Shown: positions 7,753 through 16,931, counted from the stretch's first letter. The stretch is 64,000 nucleotides of DNA from Azospirillum brasilense (GCF_022023855.1 NZ_CP059453.1:250001-314000); one strand, 5' to 3'. Notes: generated by a model from the letters alone, not told the origin. Numbers and translations: made by a program.

Positions 7753-8388
7753 ATGCCCATTCCGACGCTCACCGTCATCGACCACCCTCTGGTCCAGCAC
7801 AAGCTGACCCTTCTGCGGCGGCGGGAGACTCCCACCGCCCGGTTCCACGAGGTGATGCGGGAGGTGTCGCAGCTCATGGGCTACGAGTTGACGCGCGACC
7901 TTCCTCTGGAGGAGCGCCCGGTGGAAACGCCGCTGGCCAGCTTCGACGCGCCGCTGCTGACCGGCAAGAAGCTGTGCCTCGTCTCCATCCTGCGGGCCGG
8001 GCAAGGGCTGCTCGACGGCATGCGCACGCTGCTGCCGTCGGCCCGCATCGGGCACATCGGCCTCTACCGCGACCAGGAGACGCTGACCCCCGTCGAGTAT
8101 TTCTTCAAGGTGCCGGAGGACATCGAGGAGCGGATGGTCATCCTGGTCGATCCCATGCTCGCCACCGGCCACACGGCCGTCGCGGCGGTGCACCGGCTGA
8201 AGGACGCGGGTGCGGCCTCGATCAAGCTGGCGGTTCTGGTAGCCGCCCCCGAAGGCTTGCGCAATTTCCACGACGCGCACCCCGACGTGGCGGTCTTCAC
8301 CGCCGCGGTGGACGAGCGGCTGGACGAGAACGGCTACATCCTGCCCGGCCTGGGCGACGCGGGCGACCGGCTTTACGGCACCCGCTGA
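7753..8388 (+). CDS. upp: Uracil phosphoribosyltransferase
   Basis: This 211-aa enzyme makes UMP from uracil and PRPP. The PRPP loop VILVDPMLATGHTA and the C-terminal uracil-binding segment YILPGLGDAGDRLYGT are both clear. The usual GGSA after ATG is GHTA here, a mild variation. Length matches the family (about 208-212). The start ATG at 7753 has GAAGGG 6 nt upstream, preferred over a TTG six bases earlier. In this operon UMP or a relative would be the entry substrate of the URC1/URC4 route, so upp here serves both salvage and catabolism. Confidence 0.95.
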   Translation: MPIPTLTVIDHPLVQHKLTLLRRRETPTARFHEVMREVSQLMGYELTRDLPLEERPVETPLASFDAPLLTGKKLCLVSILRAGQGLLDGMRTLLPSARIGHIGLYRDQETLTPVEYFFKVPEDIEERMVILVDPMLATGHTAVAAVHRLKDAGAASIKLAVLVAAPEGLRNFHDAHPDVAVFTAAVDERLDENGYILPGLGDAGDRLYGTR

Positions 8389-8534
8389 GAATCGTTGCCG
8401 CCCTTTTGGTCACATGCCACCCTGCCGACCCGTGAGAGCCGCAGCAGGGCTGACGCGCACGGAATGGCATTGCCGTTGCAACGCCTCTGCTGCATTTCTG
8501 AGCTGAAACAGCAAAGCAGACGGAGGGGGTTTTC

Positions 8535-9539
8535 ATGGGGAACGTATTCGGCGTGGCGCGGCGCGCCGTCCTGTGCGGTGCTGCGGCGGTCGCCGTTGCG
8601 GCGATGGCTCTGCCCGCCTGGGCCCAGTCGAAGGTCAAGGTCGCCGGCATCTACACCGTGCCGATCGAGCAGCAGTGGGTCAGCCGCATCCACACCGCCC
8701 TGAAGGCCGCCGAGGCCCGTGGCGAGATCGAGTATGTCTGGGCCGAGTCGGTCGCCAACACCGACTATGAGCGCGTGATGCGCCAGTACGCCGAGGGCGG
8801 CCAGCAGTTGGTCTTCGGCGAGGTCTTCGGCGTCGAGCGCGCGGCCCGCGCCGTCGCCAAGGACTATCCCAAAACCGCCTTCGTCATGGGCTCCAGCTTC
8901 AAGCCGCAGGAGCCGAACTTCTCGGTCTTCGACAACTACATCCAGGAGCCGGCCTATCTGACCGGTATGATCGCGGGTGCGGTGTCCAAGTCGAACGTCA
9001 TCGGCATGGTCGGCGGCTACCCGATCCCGGAGGTGAACCGCCTGATGAACGCTTTCATGGAGGGCGCCAAGGAGGTGAACCCGAACGTGAAGTTCATGGT
9101 CAGCTTCATCGGCTCCTGGTTCGACCCGCCGAAGGCCAAGGAAGCCGCCTTCGCCATGATCGACCGCGGCGCCGACGTGATGTACGCCGAGCGCTTCGGC
9201 GTGTCCGACGCCGCCAAGGAGCGCAAAGTCCTGGCCATCGGCAACGTCATCAACACCCAGCCGCAGTATCCGGAGACCGTGGTCGCCAGTGCGCTCTGGC
9301 ACATGGAGCCGTCGGTGGACCGCGCCATCGCCGCGGTGAAGGCGGGCAGCTACAAGGCCGAGGATTACGGCCCCTACAGCCAGATGGTCCACAAGGGCTC
9401 CAGCCTCGCCCCGCTCGGCACCTTCGAGGGCAAGGTTCCCGCCGACGTGATGACCAAGGTGAAGGCCCGCGAGCAGGAAATCCTCGATGGCAAGTTCACC
9501 GTGAAGGTGAACGACAACGAGCCCAAGTCGACGATGTGA
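8535..9539 (+). CDS. BMP family ABC transporter substrate-binding protein
   Basis: This 334-aa periplasmic binding protein is of the basic membrane protein (BMP) family, whose members bind nucleosides and bases. The signal peptide (residues 1-31, core CGAAAVAVAAMALPAWAQ) is cut at AWA-Q with no lipobox Cys, so it is soluble. Family features are KVAGIYTVPIEQQW at the mature N terminus, FGEVFGVERAARAVAKDYP, VIGMVGGYPIPEVNRL and the C-terminal DGKFTVKV. GGAGGGGG lies 6 nt before the ATG. A 146-bp gap separates it from upp and a 194-bp gap with a palindromic repeat separates it from the ATPase. Pyrimidine ligands are inferred from context. Confidence 0.9.
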   Translation: MGNVFGVARRAVLCGAAAVAVAAMALPAWAQSKVKVAGIYTVPIEQQWVSRIHTALKAAEARGEIEYVWAESVANTDYERVMRQYAEGGQQLVFGEVFGVERAARAVAKDYPKTAFVMGSSFKPQEPNFSVFDNYIQEPAYLTGMIAGAVSKSNVIGMVGGYPIPEVNRLMNAFMEGAKEVNPNVKFMVSFIGSWFDPPKAKEAAFAMIDRGADVMYAERFGVSDAAKERKVLAIGNVINTQPQYPETVVASALWHMEPSVDRAIAAVKAGSYKAEDYGPYSQMVHKGSSLAPLGTFEGKVPADVMTKVKAREQEILDGKFTVKVNDNEPKSTM

Positions 9540-9578
9540 TCCACATCTCCCTCTCCTCTCTGTGAGGAAGCCCATCGA

Positions 9579-9696
9579 ACCCTCTCCCCTCCGGGGAGAG
9601 GGTGGCCCGAAGGGCCGGTGAGGGGGTTGCGCGTGGCGGCACGTCCGGCAAACGCGCAACCCCCTCACCCTAACCCTCTCCCCGGAGGGGAGAGGG
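9579..9696. repeat. Palindromic intergenic repeat (REP-like)
   Basis: A left arm (9579-9633) and right arm (9653-9696) are near-perfect reverse complements, sharing CCCTCTCCCCTCCGGGGAGA and GTGAGGGGGTTGCGCG. The left arm carries an extra GGCCCGAAGGGCC hairpin. It lies between the binding-protein and ATPase genes and may lower transcript passage or stabilise the upstream message. A similar element is at 28649-28750. Confidence 0.8.
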
Positions 9697-9733
9697 AGCA
9701 TTCCTCCTCTCCCAAGGGAGCGAGAGGATTTTT

Positions 9734-11302
9734 ATGCCTTCCGGCACGCCGCGGACATCCATGACATCACCCCCCATCGTCCTCCGCCTCTCCGGCATCA
9801 CGAAGCGGTTCGGGCCGCTCGTCGCCAACGATTCCATCTCGCTGACACTCCACAAGGGCGAGGTGCTGGCCCTGCTGGGCGAGAACGGCGCTGGCAAGAC
9901 GACCCTGATGAACATCCTGTTCGGCCATTACGTAGCCGACGAGGGCAGCATCGAGGCGTTCGGCCAACCGCTTCCCCCCGGCTCTCCCCGCGCGGCGCTG
10001 GCCGCCGGGATCGGCATGGTCCACCAGCACTTCACGCTCGCCGACAACCTGTCGGTGCTCGACAACATCGCCGTGGGCACGGAGTCGCTGTGGCGCCCGC
10101 GCTCCGACCGCGCCGCCGCCAAGGCCAAGCTGCTCGACCTCGCCTGCCGCTTCGGGCTGGAGGTGCGGCCCGACGCGCTGGTCGGCGATTTGTCGGTGGG
10201 CGAGCGGCAGCGGGCCGAGATCCTGAAGGCGCTCTACCGCGACGCCCGCGTCCTGATCCTGGACGAGCCGACCGCGGTGCTGACCCCGCAGGAATCCGCC
10301 AGCCTGTTCGACACGCTGCGCCGCCTGACCGCCGACGGCTTGGCCGTGGTCTTCATCAGCCACAAGATGAACGAGGTCTTCGCGGCCAGCGACACGGTCG
10401 CCGTCCTGCGCGGCGGTCGCCTCGTCGCCACCCGCAAGACCGCCGAGACCGACCGCGAGGAGCTGGCCGAGCTGATGGTCGGCCGCGCCCTGAAGCCGCC
10501 CACCCCGACCCCGCTGGAGCCGGGCGAGCCGGTGCTGACGCTGGCCGGCGTGACGGTCAGCTCCGGCCATGGGCGCCCGCTGCTCGACCGCGTGGACCTG
10601 ACTGTGCGCCGCCGCCAGATCGTCGGCATCGCCGGCGTGTCGGGCAACGGGCAGACCGCGCTGGCCGAGCTGGTCAGCGGCCTGATCCACCCCGACTCCG
10701 GCACCATGGCGCTGAAGGGCGAAGCCGCCGGCAACGCCAGCCCGGCGGAGATGGTCCGCCGCGGCGTGGCCCGCATCCCGGAGGACCGGCACGCCGCCGG
10801 CCTCGTCGGGACCATGGCGGTGTGGGAGAACCTGATCGCCGAGCGCTACCACGAATCCGCCTTCCAGCGCTTCGGCCTGATCCGCCGGGGGGCAGCCCGC
10901 GCCTACGCCGAGGAGGTGATCGAGGCGTTCGACGTGCGCTGCCCGGGTCCGGACGCCCGCACGCAGCTGCTGTCCGGCGGCAACATGCAGAAGCTGATCC
11001 TGGGCCGCACGCTGGCCCACGGGCCGGACCTGATCCTGGCGAGCCAGCCGACCCGCGGCCTGGACGTCGGCGCGGTGTCCTACGTCCATGGTCGGCTGCT
11101 GGAGGCCCGCGCCGCCGGGGCCGGGGTGCTGGTGATCTCCGAGGATCTGGACGAGATCCTGGCGCTGGCCGACAGCATCGCCGTCGCCTATCACGGGCGC
11201 CTCACCCCCGTTCTGCCCCACGGCCGGGTTTCGGTCCGCCAGCTCGGCCTGCTGATGGCCGGGCATTGGGAGATTTTGCCGGAGATTGTCGATGCGGCTT
11301 GA
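9734..11302 (+). CDS. Nucleoside-type ABC transporter ATP-binding protein (two ATPase domains)
   Basis: This 522-aa protein has two fused ABC ATPase domains, as in the ATPases that serve BMP-type nucleoside importers. Domain 1 has Walker A GENGAGKTT (about residue 54), signature LSVGERQRAE and Walker B VLILDEPTAVL. Domain 2 (from about 265) has a degenerate Walker A region (GVSGNGQTAL, without the GK-T/S ending) and signature LLSGGNMQK, so probably only domain 1 is fully catalytic, as is usual in this family. GAGAGGA lies 5-6 nt before the ATG. Its 3' end overlaps the permease gene by 11 bp. Confidence 0.93.
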   Translation: MPSGTPRTSMTSPPIVLRLSGITKRFGPLVANDSISLTLHKGEVLALLGENGAGKTTLMNILFGHYVADEGSIEAFGQPLPPGSPRAALAAGIGMVHQHFTLADNLSVLDNIAVGTESLWRPRSDRAAAKAKLLDLACRFGLEVRPDALVGDLSVGERQRAEILKALYRDARVLILDEPTAVLTPQESASLFDTLRRLTADGLAVVFISHKMNEVFAASDTVAVLRGGRLVATRKTAETDREELAELMVGRALKPPTPTPLEPGEPVLTLAGVTVSSGHGRPLLDRVDLTVRRRQIVGIAGVSGNGQTALAELVSGLIHPDSGTMALKGEAAGNASPAEMVRRGVARIPEDRHAAGLVGTMAVWENLIAERYHESAFQRFGLIRRGAARAYAEEVIEAFDVRCPGPDARTQLLSGGNMQKLILGRTLAHGPDLILASQPTRGLDVGAVSYVHGRLLEARAAGAGVLVISEDLDEILALADSIAVAYHGRLTPVLPHGRVSVRQLGLLMAGHWEILPEIVDAA

Positions 11303-12341
11303 ACCGCGAGAGCATACCCCGCTGGCCGCCCGCCTGCTGGCGCCCGTGGCGGCGGTGGCGGCGGCGCTGGCGCTCTGCGCGCTGCTGGTCGCCTGGACCG
11401 GCGCACCGGTGCTGCGCGCCTACGGCCTGCTGCTGGAGGGGGCCGCCGGCTCCCGCTTCGCCCTGACCGAGACGTTGACCCGCGCCACCCCGCTCATCCT
11501 CACCGGCCTCGCCGCCGCCGTGGCCTTCCGCGCCAAGCTGTGGAACATCGGGGCGGAGGGGCAGCTCTACATGGGCGCGCTGGCCGCCGTGGTGCTGGGC
11601 GGCGGGATGCTCGACCTGCCCGCCTGGCTGCTGCTTCCCACGGTGATGATCGCCGGGGCCGCCGCCGGGGGCGCCACGCTGCTCGGTCCCGCCGTGCTGA
11701 AGGTGCGCTTCGGCGTGGACGAGGTGGTGACGACGCTACTGCTGAACTTCATCGTCCTGCTGCTCGTCTCCATGCTTTTGGAAGGCGCGCTGAAGGACCC
11801 CATGGGCATGGGCTGGCCGCAGTCCGCCCCCGTCGTCGAGGCCGCCGAGCTGCCCAAGCTGGTCGAGCGCACGCGGCTGCACACCGGCCTGCTGGTCGCG
11901 CTCGGCCTGTCGGCCCTGCTCTGGCTGATCGACACCCGGACCATCTGGGGCTACGAGAACCGGGCGGTCGGCGCCAACCCGCGCGCCGCGGCCTTCGCCG
12001 GCATGCCGGTGACCCGCGTCATGCTGCGCACCGCCCTGCTGTCCGGCGGTCTGGCGGGACTGGCCGGGGTGATCGAGGTCTGCGGGCTGAAGGGCTACCT
12101 GACGCTCGACCTGTCGCCGGGCTTCGGCTACAGCGGCATCGTCGTCGCCATGCTGGCGCAGCTTCACCCGGTGGGCGTGGTCGGGGCGGCGGTCTTCATC
12201 GCCGGCATCTTCGTCGGCGCCGACGCCATGAGCCGCGCCATGCCGGTGCCCAACTACATCGCCGACGTGCTCGTCGCCACCAGCCTGCTCTGCATGCTGG
12301 TCGCCGGGCTGCTGACGCGCTACCGGCTGCGGCGGGGGTGA
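11292..12341 (+). CDS. Nucleoside-type ABC transporter permease 1
   Basis: This 349-aa inner-membrane permease of the branched-chain/BMP type (PF02653 class) has about nine hydrophobic segments, the first at residues 17-40 (VAAVAAALALCALLVAW). The family motif WNIGAEGQLYMGA is near residue 80, and the later GANPRAAAFAGMP is the coupling loop facing the ATPase. The ATG at 11292 has GGAG 7 nt upstream and overlaps the ATPase gene, so translation is coupled. A partner permease follows after 5 bp; the two are expected to form a heterodimeric channel. Confidence 0.92.
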   Translation: MRLEPREHTPLAARLLAPVAAVAAALALCALLVAWTGAPVLRAYGLLLEGAAGSRFALTETLTRATPLILTGLAAAVAFRAKLWNIGAEGQLYMGALAAVVLGGGMLDLPAWLLLPTVMIAGAAAGGATLLGPAVLKVRFGVDEVVTTLLLNFIVLLLVSMLLEGALKDPMGMGWPQSAPVVEAAELPKLVERTRLHTGLLVALGLSALLWLIDTRTIWGYENRAVGANPRAAAFAGMPVTRVMLRTALLSGGLAGLAGVIEVCGLKGYLTLDLSPGFGYSGIVVAMLAQLHPVGVVGAAVFIAGIFVGADAMSRAMPVPNYIADVLVATSLLCMLVAGLLTRYRLRRG

Positions 12342-12346
12342 GCGCC

Positions 12347-13270
12347 ATGGAGCTGTTCCAAACGATCCTCGACATCCTGGTCTCCGCCGCCTTCTGGACG
12401 GCGGTGCTGCGCATCGCCACCCCCTACATCCTCGGCACGCTGGGCGAGCTTCTGTGCGAGCGGGCCGGCGTCCTGCACCTCGGCATCGAGGGCATCATGA
12501 CGATGGGCGCCATGGCCGGCTGGATGGCCGTCTACCAGGGGGCCGACCTGTGGGCCGGCGTGCTGGTGGCCGCACTCTGCGGCGGGCTGATGGGGCTGCT
12601 GCACGCCACCCTGACGGTGCCGCTGGGCCTGTCGCAGCATGTGGCGGGCATCGGCGTGACGCTGCTGGGCACCAGCCTGTCCTACTTCGTCTACCGCCTC
12701 GTCCTGCCGCAGGCGAGCACCCCGCCGACCATCGAACCGTTCCAGCCGCTGGACCTGCCCGGCGCGCTGGCCCAGACACCGATGACCTACATGGCGCTGA
12801 TGCTCGTCGCCGTGGTCGCCTACGTCCTCTACCGCACGCCGGTCGGGCTGGCGGTGCGCATGGTCGGCGAGAATCCGGCGGCGGCGGAGGCCCAGGGCCT
12901 GAGCGTCACCGCGGTCCGCATCGGCGCGGTGGTGGCGGGCAGCGCGCTGATGGCGCTGGCCGGGGCCTTCCTCACCCTGTCGGCCTTCAACGCCTTCTTC
13001 TTCAACATGGTCAACGGGCGCGGCTGGATCTGCATCGCGCTGGTCGTCTTCGCCTCCTGGCGGCCCGGCAAGGCGCTGCTGGGGGCGGTGCTGTTCGCCG
13101 CCTTCGACGCGCTGCAATTGCGGCTTCAGCAGGTGGCGGGGGGCGTCCTGCCCTACCAGCTGTTCCTGATGATGCCTTACCTGTTGAGCATCCTGGCGCT
13201 GGTGCTGGTGGCGCGCCGCGCCTCCTACCCGCGGGCGCTGATGATCCCGTACCGCAAAGGAGAACGCTGA
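12347..13270 (+). CDS. Nucleoside-type ABC transporter permease 2
   Basis: This 307-aa second permease has about eight hydrophobic segments. The motif LCERAGVLHLGIEGIMTMGA near residue 38 corresponds to the conserved N-x-GxEG region of permease 1. The coupling loop is GENPAAAEAQGLSV around residue 175. It starts 5 bp after permease 1 and its TGA shares an A with the ATG of the deaminase gene (TGATG), so the transporter and deaminase are one transcriptional and translational unit. Confidence 0.92.
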   Translation: MELFQTILDILVSAAFWTAVLRIATPYILGTLGELLCERAGVLHLGIEGIMTMGAMAGWMAVYQGADLWAGVLVAALCGGLMGLLHATLTVPLGLSQHVAGIGVTLLGTSLSYFVYRLVLPQASTPPTIEPFQPLDLPGALAQTPMTYMALMLVAVVAYVLYRTPVGLAVRMVGENPAAAEAQGLSVTAVRIGAVVAGSALMALAGAFLTLSAFNAFFFNMVNGRGWICIALVVFASWRPGKALLGAVLFAAFDALQLRLQQVAGGVLPYQLFLMMPYLLSILALVLVARRASYPRALMIPYRKGER

Positions 13271-14559
13271 TGTTCGATCTGATCCTGCGCCGCGCCACGC
13301 TGCCCGACGGCCGCACCGGCATGGACATCGGCGTCCGCGAGGGCCGCATCGCCGCGGTGGAGAAGGACCTGCCCGGCCCGGCCGGGGAGGAGATCGACGC
13401 CACGGGCCGGCTGGTCACGCCGCCCTTCGTCGATTCGCACTTCCACATGGACTCCACACTCAGTTACGGCCTGCCGCGGGTCAACCGCTCCGGCACGCTG
13501 CTGGAGGGCATCGCGCTGTGGGGCGAGCTGAAGCCGCAGCTCGTCCAGGACGCCATCGTCGAGCGGGCGCTGGCCTATTGCGACTGGGCGGTGGCGCGCG
13601 GCCTGCTGGCGATCCGCAGCCATGTCGACATCTGCGACCCGCGCCTGCTGGCCGTGGAATCGCTGCTGGAGGTCAAGCGGCGGGTCGCGCCCTACCTTGA
13701 CCTGCAGCTGGTCGCCTTCCCGCAGGACGGCGTGCTGCGTGCCCCCGGCGCGGTGGACCTGCTGAAGCGCGCTCTCGACATGGGTGTGGACGTGGTCGGC
13801 GGCATCCCGCATTTCGAGCGGACGATGGCCGACGGCGCCGCCTCCGTGAAACTGCTCTGCGAGATCGCGGCGGAGCGCGGGCTGCTAGTCGACATGCATT
13901 GCGACGAGTCCGACGACCCGCTGTCCCGCCATGTCGAGACGCTGGCCTACGAGACGCAGCGGCTGGGGATGCAGGGCCGGGTGACCGGCTCGCACCTCAC
14001 CTCCATGCATTCCATGGACAACTACTACGTGTCCAAGCTGATCCCGCTGATGGTCGAGGCGAACCTCGGCGTCATCGCCAACCCGCTCATCAACATCACG
14101 CTCCAGGGCCGCCACGACAGCTACCCCAAGCGCCGCGGCATGACCCGCGTGCCGGAGTTGATGGGCGCCGGCCTGACCGTCGCGCTGGGCCACGACTGCG
14201 TGATGGACCCCTGGTACCCGCTCGGCTCCGGCGACATGCTGGAGGTCGCGCACATGGGCCTGCATGTCGGGCAGATGACCGGCTATGACGGGATGCTCGC
14301 CTGCTTCCGCGCGGTGACGGAGGCTCCGGCCAAGCTGCTGCACCTCGACGGCTACGGGCTGGAGGTGGGCTGCCACGCCGATCTGGTGGTGCTCCAGGCC
14401 GCCGACCCGGTGGAGGCGATCCGCACCCGCGCCACCCGCCTGTTCGTCCTGCGCCGCGGCGCCGTCGTCAGCCGCTGTGCCCCGGTGGAGGCCCAGCTCT
14501 CCCTGCCGGGCCGCCCGGAGTCTGTGTCCTTCACCCTGCCCACCGCGCGGGCGAGGTAA
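13270..14559 (+). CDS. codA: Cytosine deaminase-like amidohydrolase
   Basis: This 429-aa metal-dependent amidohydrolase is closely similar to E. coli CodA along its length. It has the HxH pair H57/H59 (DSHFHMDST), DMHCDESDDPLSRHVETLA, GSHLTSMHS, ANPLINITLQGR and YPKRRGMTRV. The catalytic loop reads GHDCVMDPWYPLG: the metal-ligand Asp is D309, but the next residue is C310 where E. coli CodA has a second Asp (D314), a position known to affect base specificity. The substrate may therefore be cytosine or another aminopyrimidine or base. It is coupled to the transporter genes by a TGATG overlap. The product uracil would feed upp and URC1/URC4. It converges on the chemoreceptor gene with only 11 bp between. 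Confidence 0.88.
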   Translation: MFDLILRRATLPDGRTGMDIGVREGRIAAVEKDLPGPAGEEIDATGRLVTPPFVDSHFHMDSTLSYGLPRVNRSGTLLEGIALWGELKPQLVQDAIVERALAYCDWAVARGLLAIRSHVDICDPRLLAVESLLEVKRRVAPYLDLQLVAFPQDGVLRAPGAVDLLKRALDMGVDVVGGIPHFERTMADGAASVKLLCEIAAERGLLVDMHCDESDDPLSRHVETLAYETQRLGMQGRVTGSHLTSMHSMDNYYVSKLIPLMVEANLGVIANPLINITLQGRHDSYPKRRGMTRVPELMGAGLTVALGHDCVMDPWYPLGSGDMLEVAHMGLHVGQMTGYDGMLACFRAVTEAPAKLLHLDGYGLEVGCHADLVVLQAADPVEAIRTRATRLFVLRRGAVVSRCAPVEAQLSLPGRPESVSFTLPTARAR

Positions 14560-14570
14560 CGCCCCGCAGA

Positions 14571-16634
14571 TCAGGCCTTGTGGACACCGGCGATGAAGCG
14601 GTCGATTTCGCGGGCCAGTTCCTTGGACTGACCGGCCACCCCGGCGGCGGCGGCGAGGAGTTGGTCGGCGGCGGCGCCCGTATCGCCGGCCCCGGCCCGG
14701 ATATCGCCCATGCCGCCACTGACCTCGCGGGCGCCGTCAGCGGCCTGCAGGACGCTTCGGGCGATGTCGCGGGTGGCGGCGGACTGCTGGTCCACCGCTG
14801 CCGCGATGCCGGACGCGATGCGGCTGACCTGGGCGATGGTCTGACTGATGCCGCGCACCGCCTCCACCGCCTCTCCCGTCGCGTCGCGGATGCCCTTGAT
14901 CTGACCGACGATGTCCTCGGTCGCGCGGGCGGTCTGATTGGCCAGGCTCTTGACCTCGCCGGCGACCACCGCGAAGCCTTTTCCGGCCTCGCCCGCCCGC
15001 GCGGCCTCGATGGTGGCGTTGAGCGCCAGCAGGTTGGTCTGGCCGGCGATGTCGTTGATCAGGCCGACGACGGCGCCGATCCGCTCCGCGCTGTCGGCCA
15101 GCACGACGACCGCCGAGTCGGCGCGCTTCACGTCGGCCACCGCCGCCTCGGCGATGCGGGCGGACTCGCCCACCTGCTGCCCGATCTCCTCCACCGAGGC
15201 CGACAGCTCCTCGGTCGCCGCGGCGGCGGTCTGCACGTTGTCCGCGGCGGAATGGGCGGAGAGCGTCATCCGCTCCGACCGGCCGTGGGTCTGCTCGGCG
15301 ATGCCAGTGAGGGCGCGGGCGGTGGATTCGAGCTGCTGCGCGGCCGAGGCCAGCGCTCCGGTCAGGCCGCCCGCCCGCTCCTCGAACCCGCGCTGCAGGT
15401 CGAGCAGGGTGGCGGTCCGTGCCTCCCTGGCGCGCCATTCCGCCTCCTGCTGGCCGCCCAGATCGCGGGCCTGCACAAGCCCCTGCTTGAACACCTCGAC
15501 CGCGCGGGCCATGGCGCCCGCCTCGTCCTTGCGATCGGCGCCGGGAATGGCGGCGTCCAGATCGCCGGCGGCCAGCCGGTCCATGGTGACGGTCAGCCCG
15601 GCGATCGGCCGGGCGATGCCGTCGCCCACCCGCCACGCCACCAGACCGCCGAGCAGGATGCAGCCCACCCCGACCAGGACGGTCAGCAGGGTCAGCCGGT
15701 TGGCGTCGGCCATCACGCTGGCCTGCGGCGCGGCGACCAGGAACGACCACGCGCCGTCGGCGCCGGTGAAGCGCACCGGCGACAGGCGCAGGTAATAGGG
15801 GGCGCCGCCGAGCGTGACGACGCCGTCGTAGGCCCGCCCTTCGGCGATGGCGCGGCGCGCCTCCTCCGGCAGGTCGTCGGCGGGATGGGAGAGACGGCCG
15901 GCGTCGGGATGGGCCACATAGACCCCGGCGCCGGTGAGCACCGCCGCGTGGCCATCGCCATAGGGCTTCACGCGGCGGACCAGATCGGTCAGGCCGCTCA
16001 GCGTCAGGTCGACGCCGGCGACGCCGATCACCCGGTCGCCGTCCTTCACCGGTGCTGCGGCGCTGGTCATCAGCGTCTTGGTCAGATCGTCCAGATAGGG
16101 TTCGGTCAGCACCGGCTTCCCGGCCGCCGCGGCGGCCCGGTAATATTCCTTCTCCTTCACGTCGGAGAAGGGATAGCCCTCGCTGTCGTCGGCCTTGGGG
16201 CCGGGCAGCCACAGCAGGCTCATCCGCCCGGTGCCGGGTAGGCCGAGGATCTCGGCGGCGCGGTCCAGCCCGGCGATCTCGCGGTCGCGCCCGTCAAAGC
16301 CGTCGTCGGCCATGTCCACCCACACCCCGGCGTAGAGCGGACCGACCGCCATCAGGCGGTTGAGGTAGCGGTTGACCGTCTCCCGGCGCGGGGCGCCGGT
16401 GGAGCGCTCCACCTCCACCAGCGCGGCGGCGGAACGGGCATCGGCCAGGGCGGCGGAGATGTCGGCGGCCACCCGCGCGCCGTGATGGTCGGCGGTTTCG
16501 GCCACCAGGGTCGTGACCGCCCGCTCCGCGGCGTCGCGCGACAGGAACAGGGAAACCGAGGTGACCGCCGCTGCTCCCACGGCCAGGACAGCGGTCATGC
16601 CGATGATGATCTTGGTTCTGAAACGCCCCGTCAT
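14571..16634 (-). CDS. Methyl-accepting chemotaxis protein, dCache sensor
   Basis: This 687-aa transmembrane chemoreceptor has TM1 at about residues 9-30, a periplasmic double-Cache-like sensor from about 35 to 310 (EKEYYRAAAAAGKPVLTEPY; VIGVAGVDLTL), TM2 at about 315-337 (LLTVLVGVGCILLGGLVAW), a HAMP linker, and a signalling domain with the invariant hairpin tip GQTNLLALNATIEAARAGEA. There is no C-terminal CheR/CheB tether pentapeptide. The Arg-Trp-Tyr signature of amino-acid dCache sensors is not present, so an amino-acid ligand is not supported. Facing the pyrimidine operon across 11 bp, it could sense a base or nucleoside, but this is only a positional guess. Confidence 0.9.
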   Translation of the reverse strand: MTGRFRTKIIIGMTAVLAVGAAAVTSVSLFLSRDAAERAVTTLVAETADHHGARVAADISAALADARSAAALVEVERSTGAPRRETVNRYLNRLMAVGPLYAGVWVDMADDGFDGRDREIAGLDRAAEILGLPGTGRMSLLWLPGPKADDSEGYPFSDVKEKEYYRAAAAAGKPVLTEPYLDDLTKTLMTSAAAPVKDGDRVIGVAGVDLTLSGLTDLVRRVKPYGDGHAAVLTGAGVYVAHPDAGRLSHPADDLPEEARRAIAEGRAYDGVVTLGGAPYYLRLSPVRFTGADGAWSFLVAAPQASVMADANRLTLLTVLVGVGCILLGGLVAWRVGDGIARPIAGLTVTMDRLAAGDLDAAIPGADRKDEAGAMARAVEVFKQGLVQARDLGGQQEAEWRAREARTATLLDLQRGFEERAGGLTGALASAAQQLESTARALTGIAEQTHGRSERMTLSAHSAADNVQTAAAATEELSASVEEIGQQVGESARIAEAAVADVKRADSAVVVLADSAERIGAVVGLINDIAGQTNLLALNATIEAARAGEAGKGFAVVAGEVKSLANQTARATEDIVGQIKGIRDATGEAVEAVRGISQTIAQVSRIASGIAAAVDQQSAATRDIARSVLQAADGAREVSGGMGDIRAGAGDTGAAADQLLAAAAGVAGQSKELAREIDRFIAGVHKA

Positions 16635-16916
16635 GCCCCTACCCTGTTCGAGCCGCCACCCCGGATCAGGGGCGGTCGGTCATCTTGGCACACCGAAAAC
16701 CGGACGGCCATATCTGCCGGTCACGGATCATCCGCCGGCTCAACGGTGGCGGGTGCGCGCCGCCGCCACCATCCGCCGCGGACGAGGCGGGTGCCGGTTT
16801 TATACCGGAGGCTTCATGGCGGTTCCCTGGTGCCGGATCGGACCGGGATGCGCGCATCGGGCCGCCCCCCTCTCCCATTCTCCGGCATTTGCCGCGAAAG
16901 GTCCGGAGCGCGATTA

Positions 16917-16931
16917 GTTCGCCTAACGCAC
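16917..16931 (+). promoter_or_regulatory. IclR-type operator-like site, PAS-frc promoter
   Basis: GTTCGCCTAACGCAC has the half-sites GTTCG and CGCAC separated by 5 bp, the form of PcaR/IclR-family operators. The related GTTCGCTCAGCGAAC lies at 28566-28580 in the same position relative to the second oxalate promoter. An IclR-family gene is at 20369-21214. It sits just upstream of the putative -35, a position suited to an activator. Confidence 0.5.
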
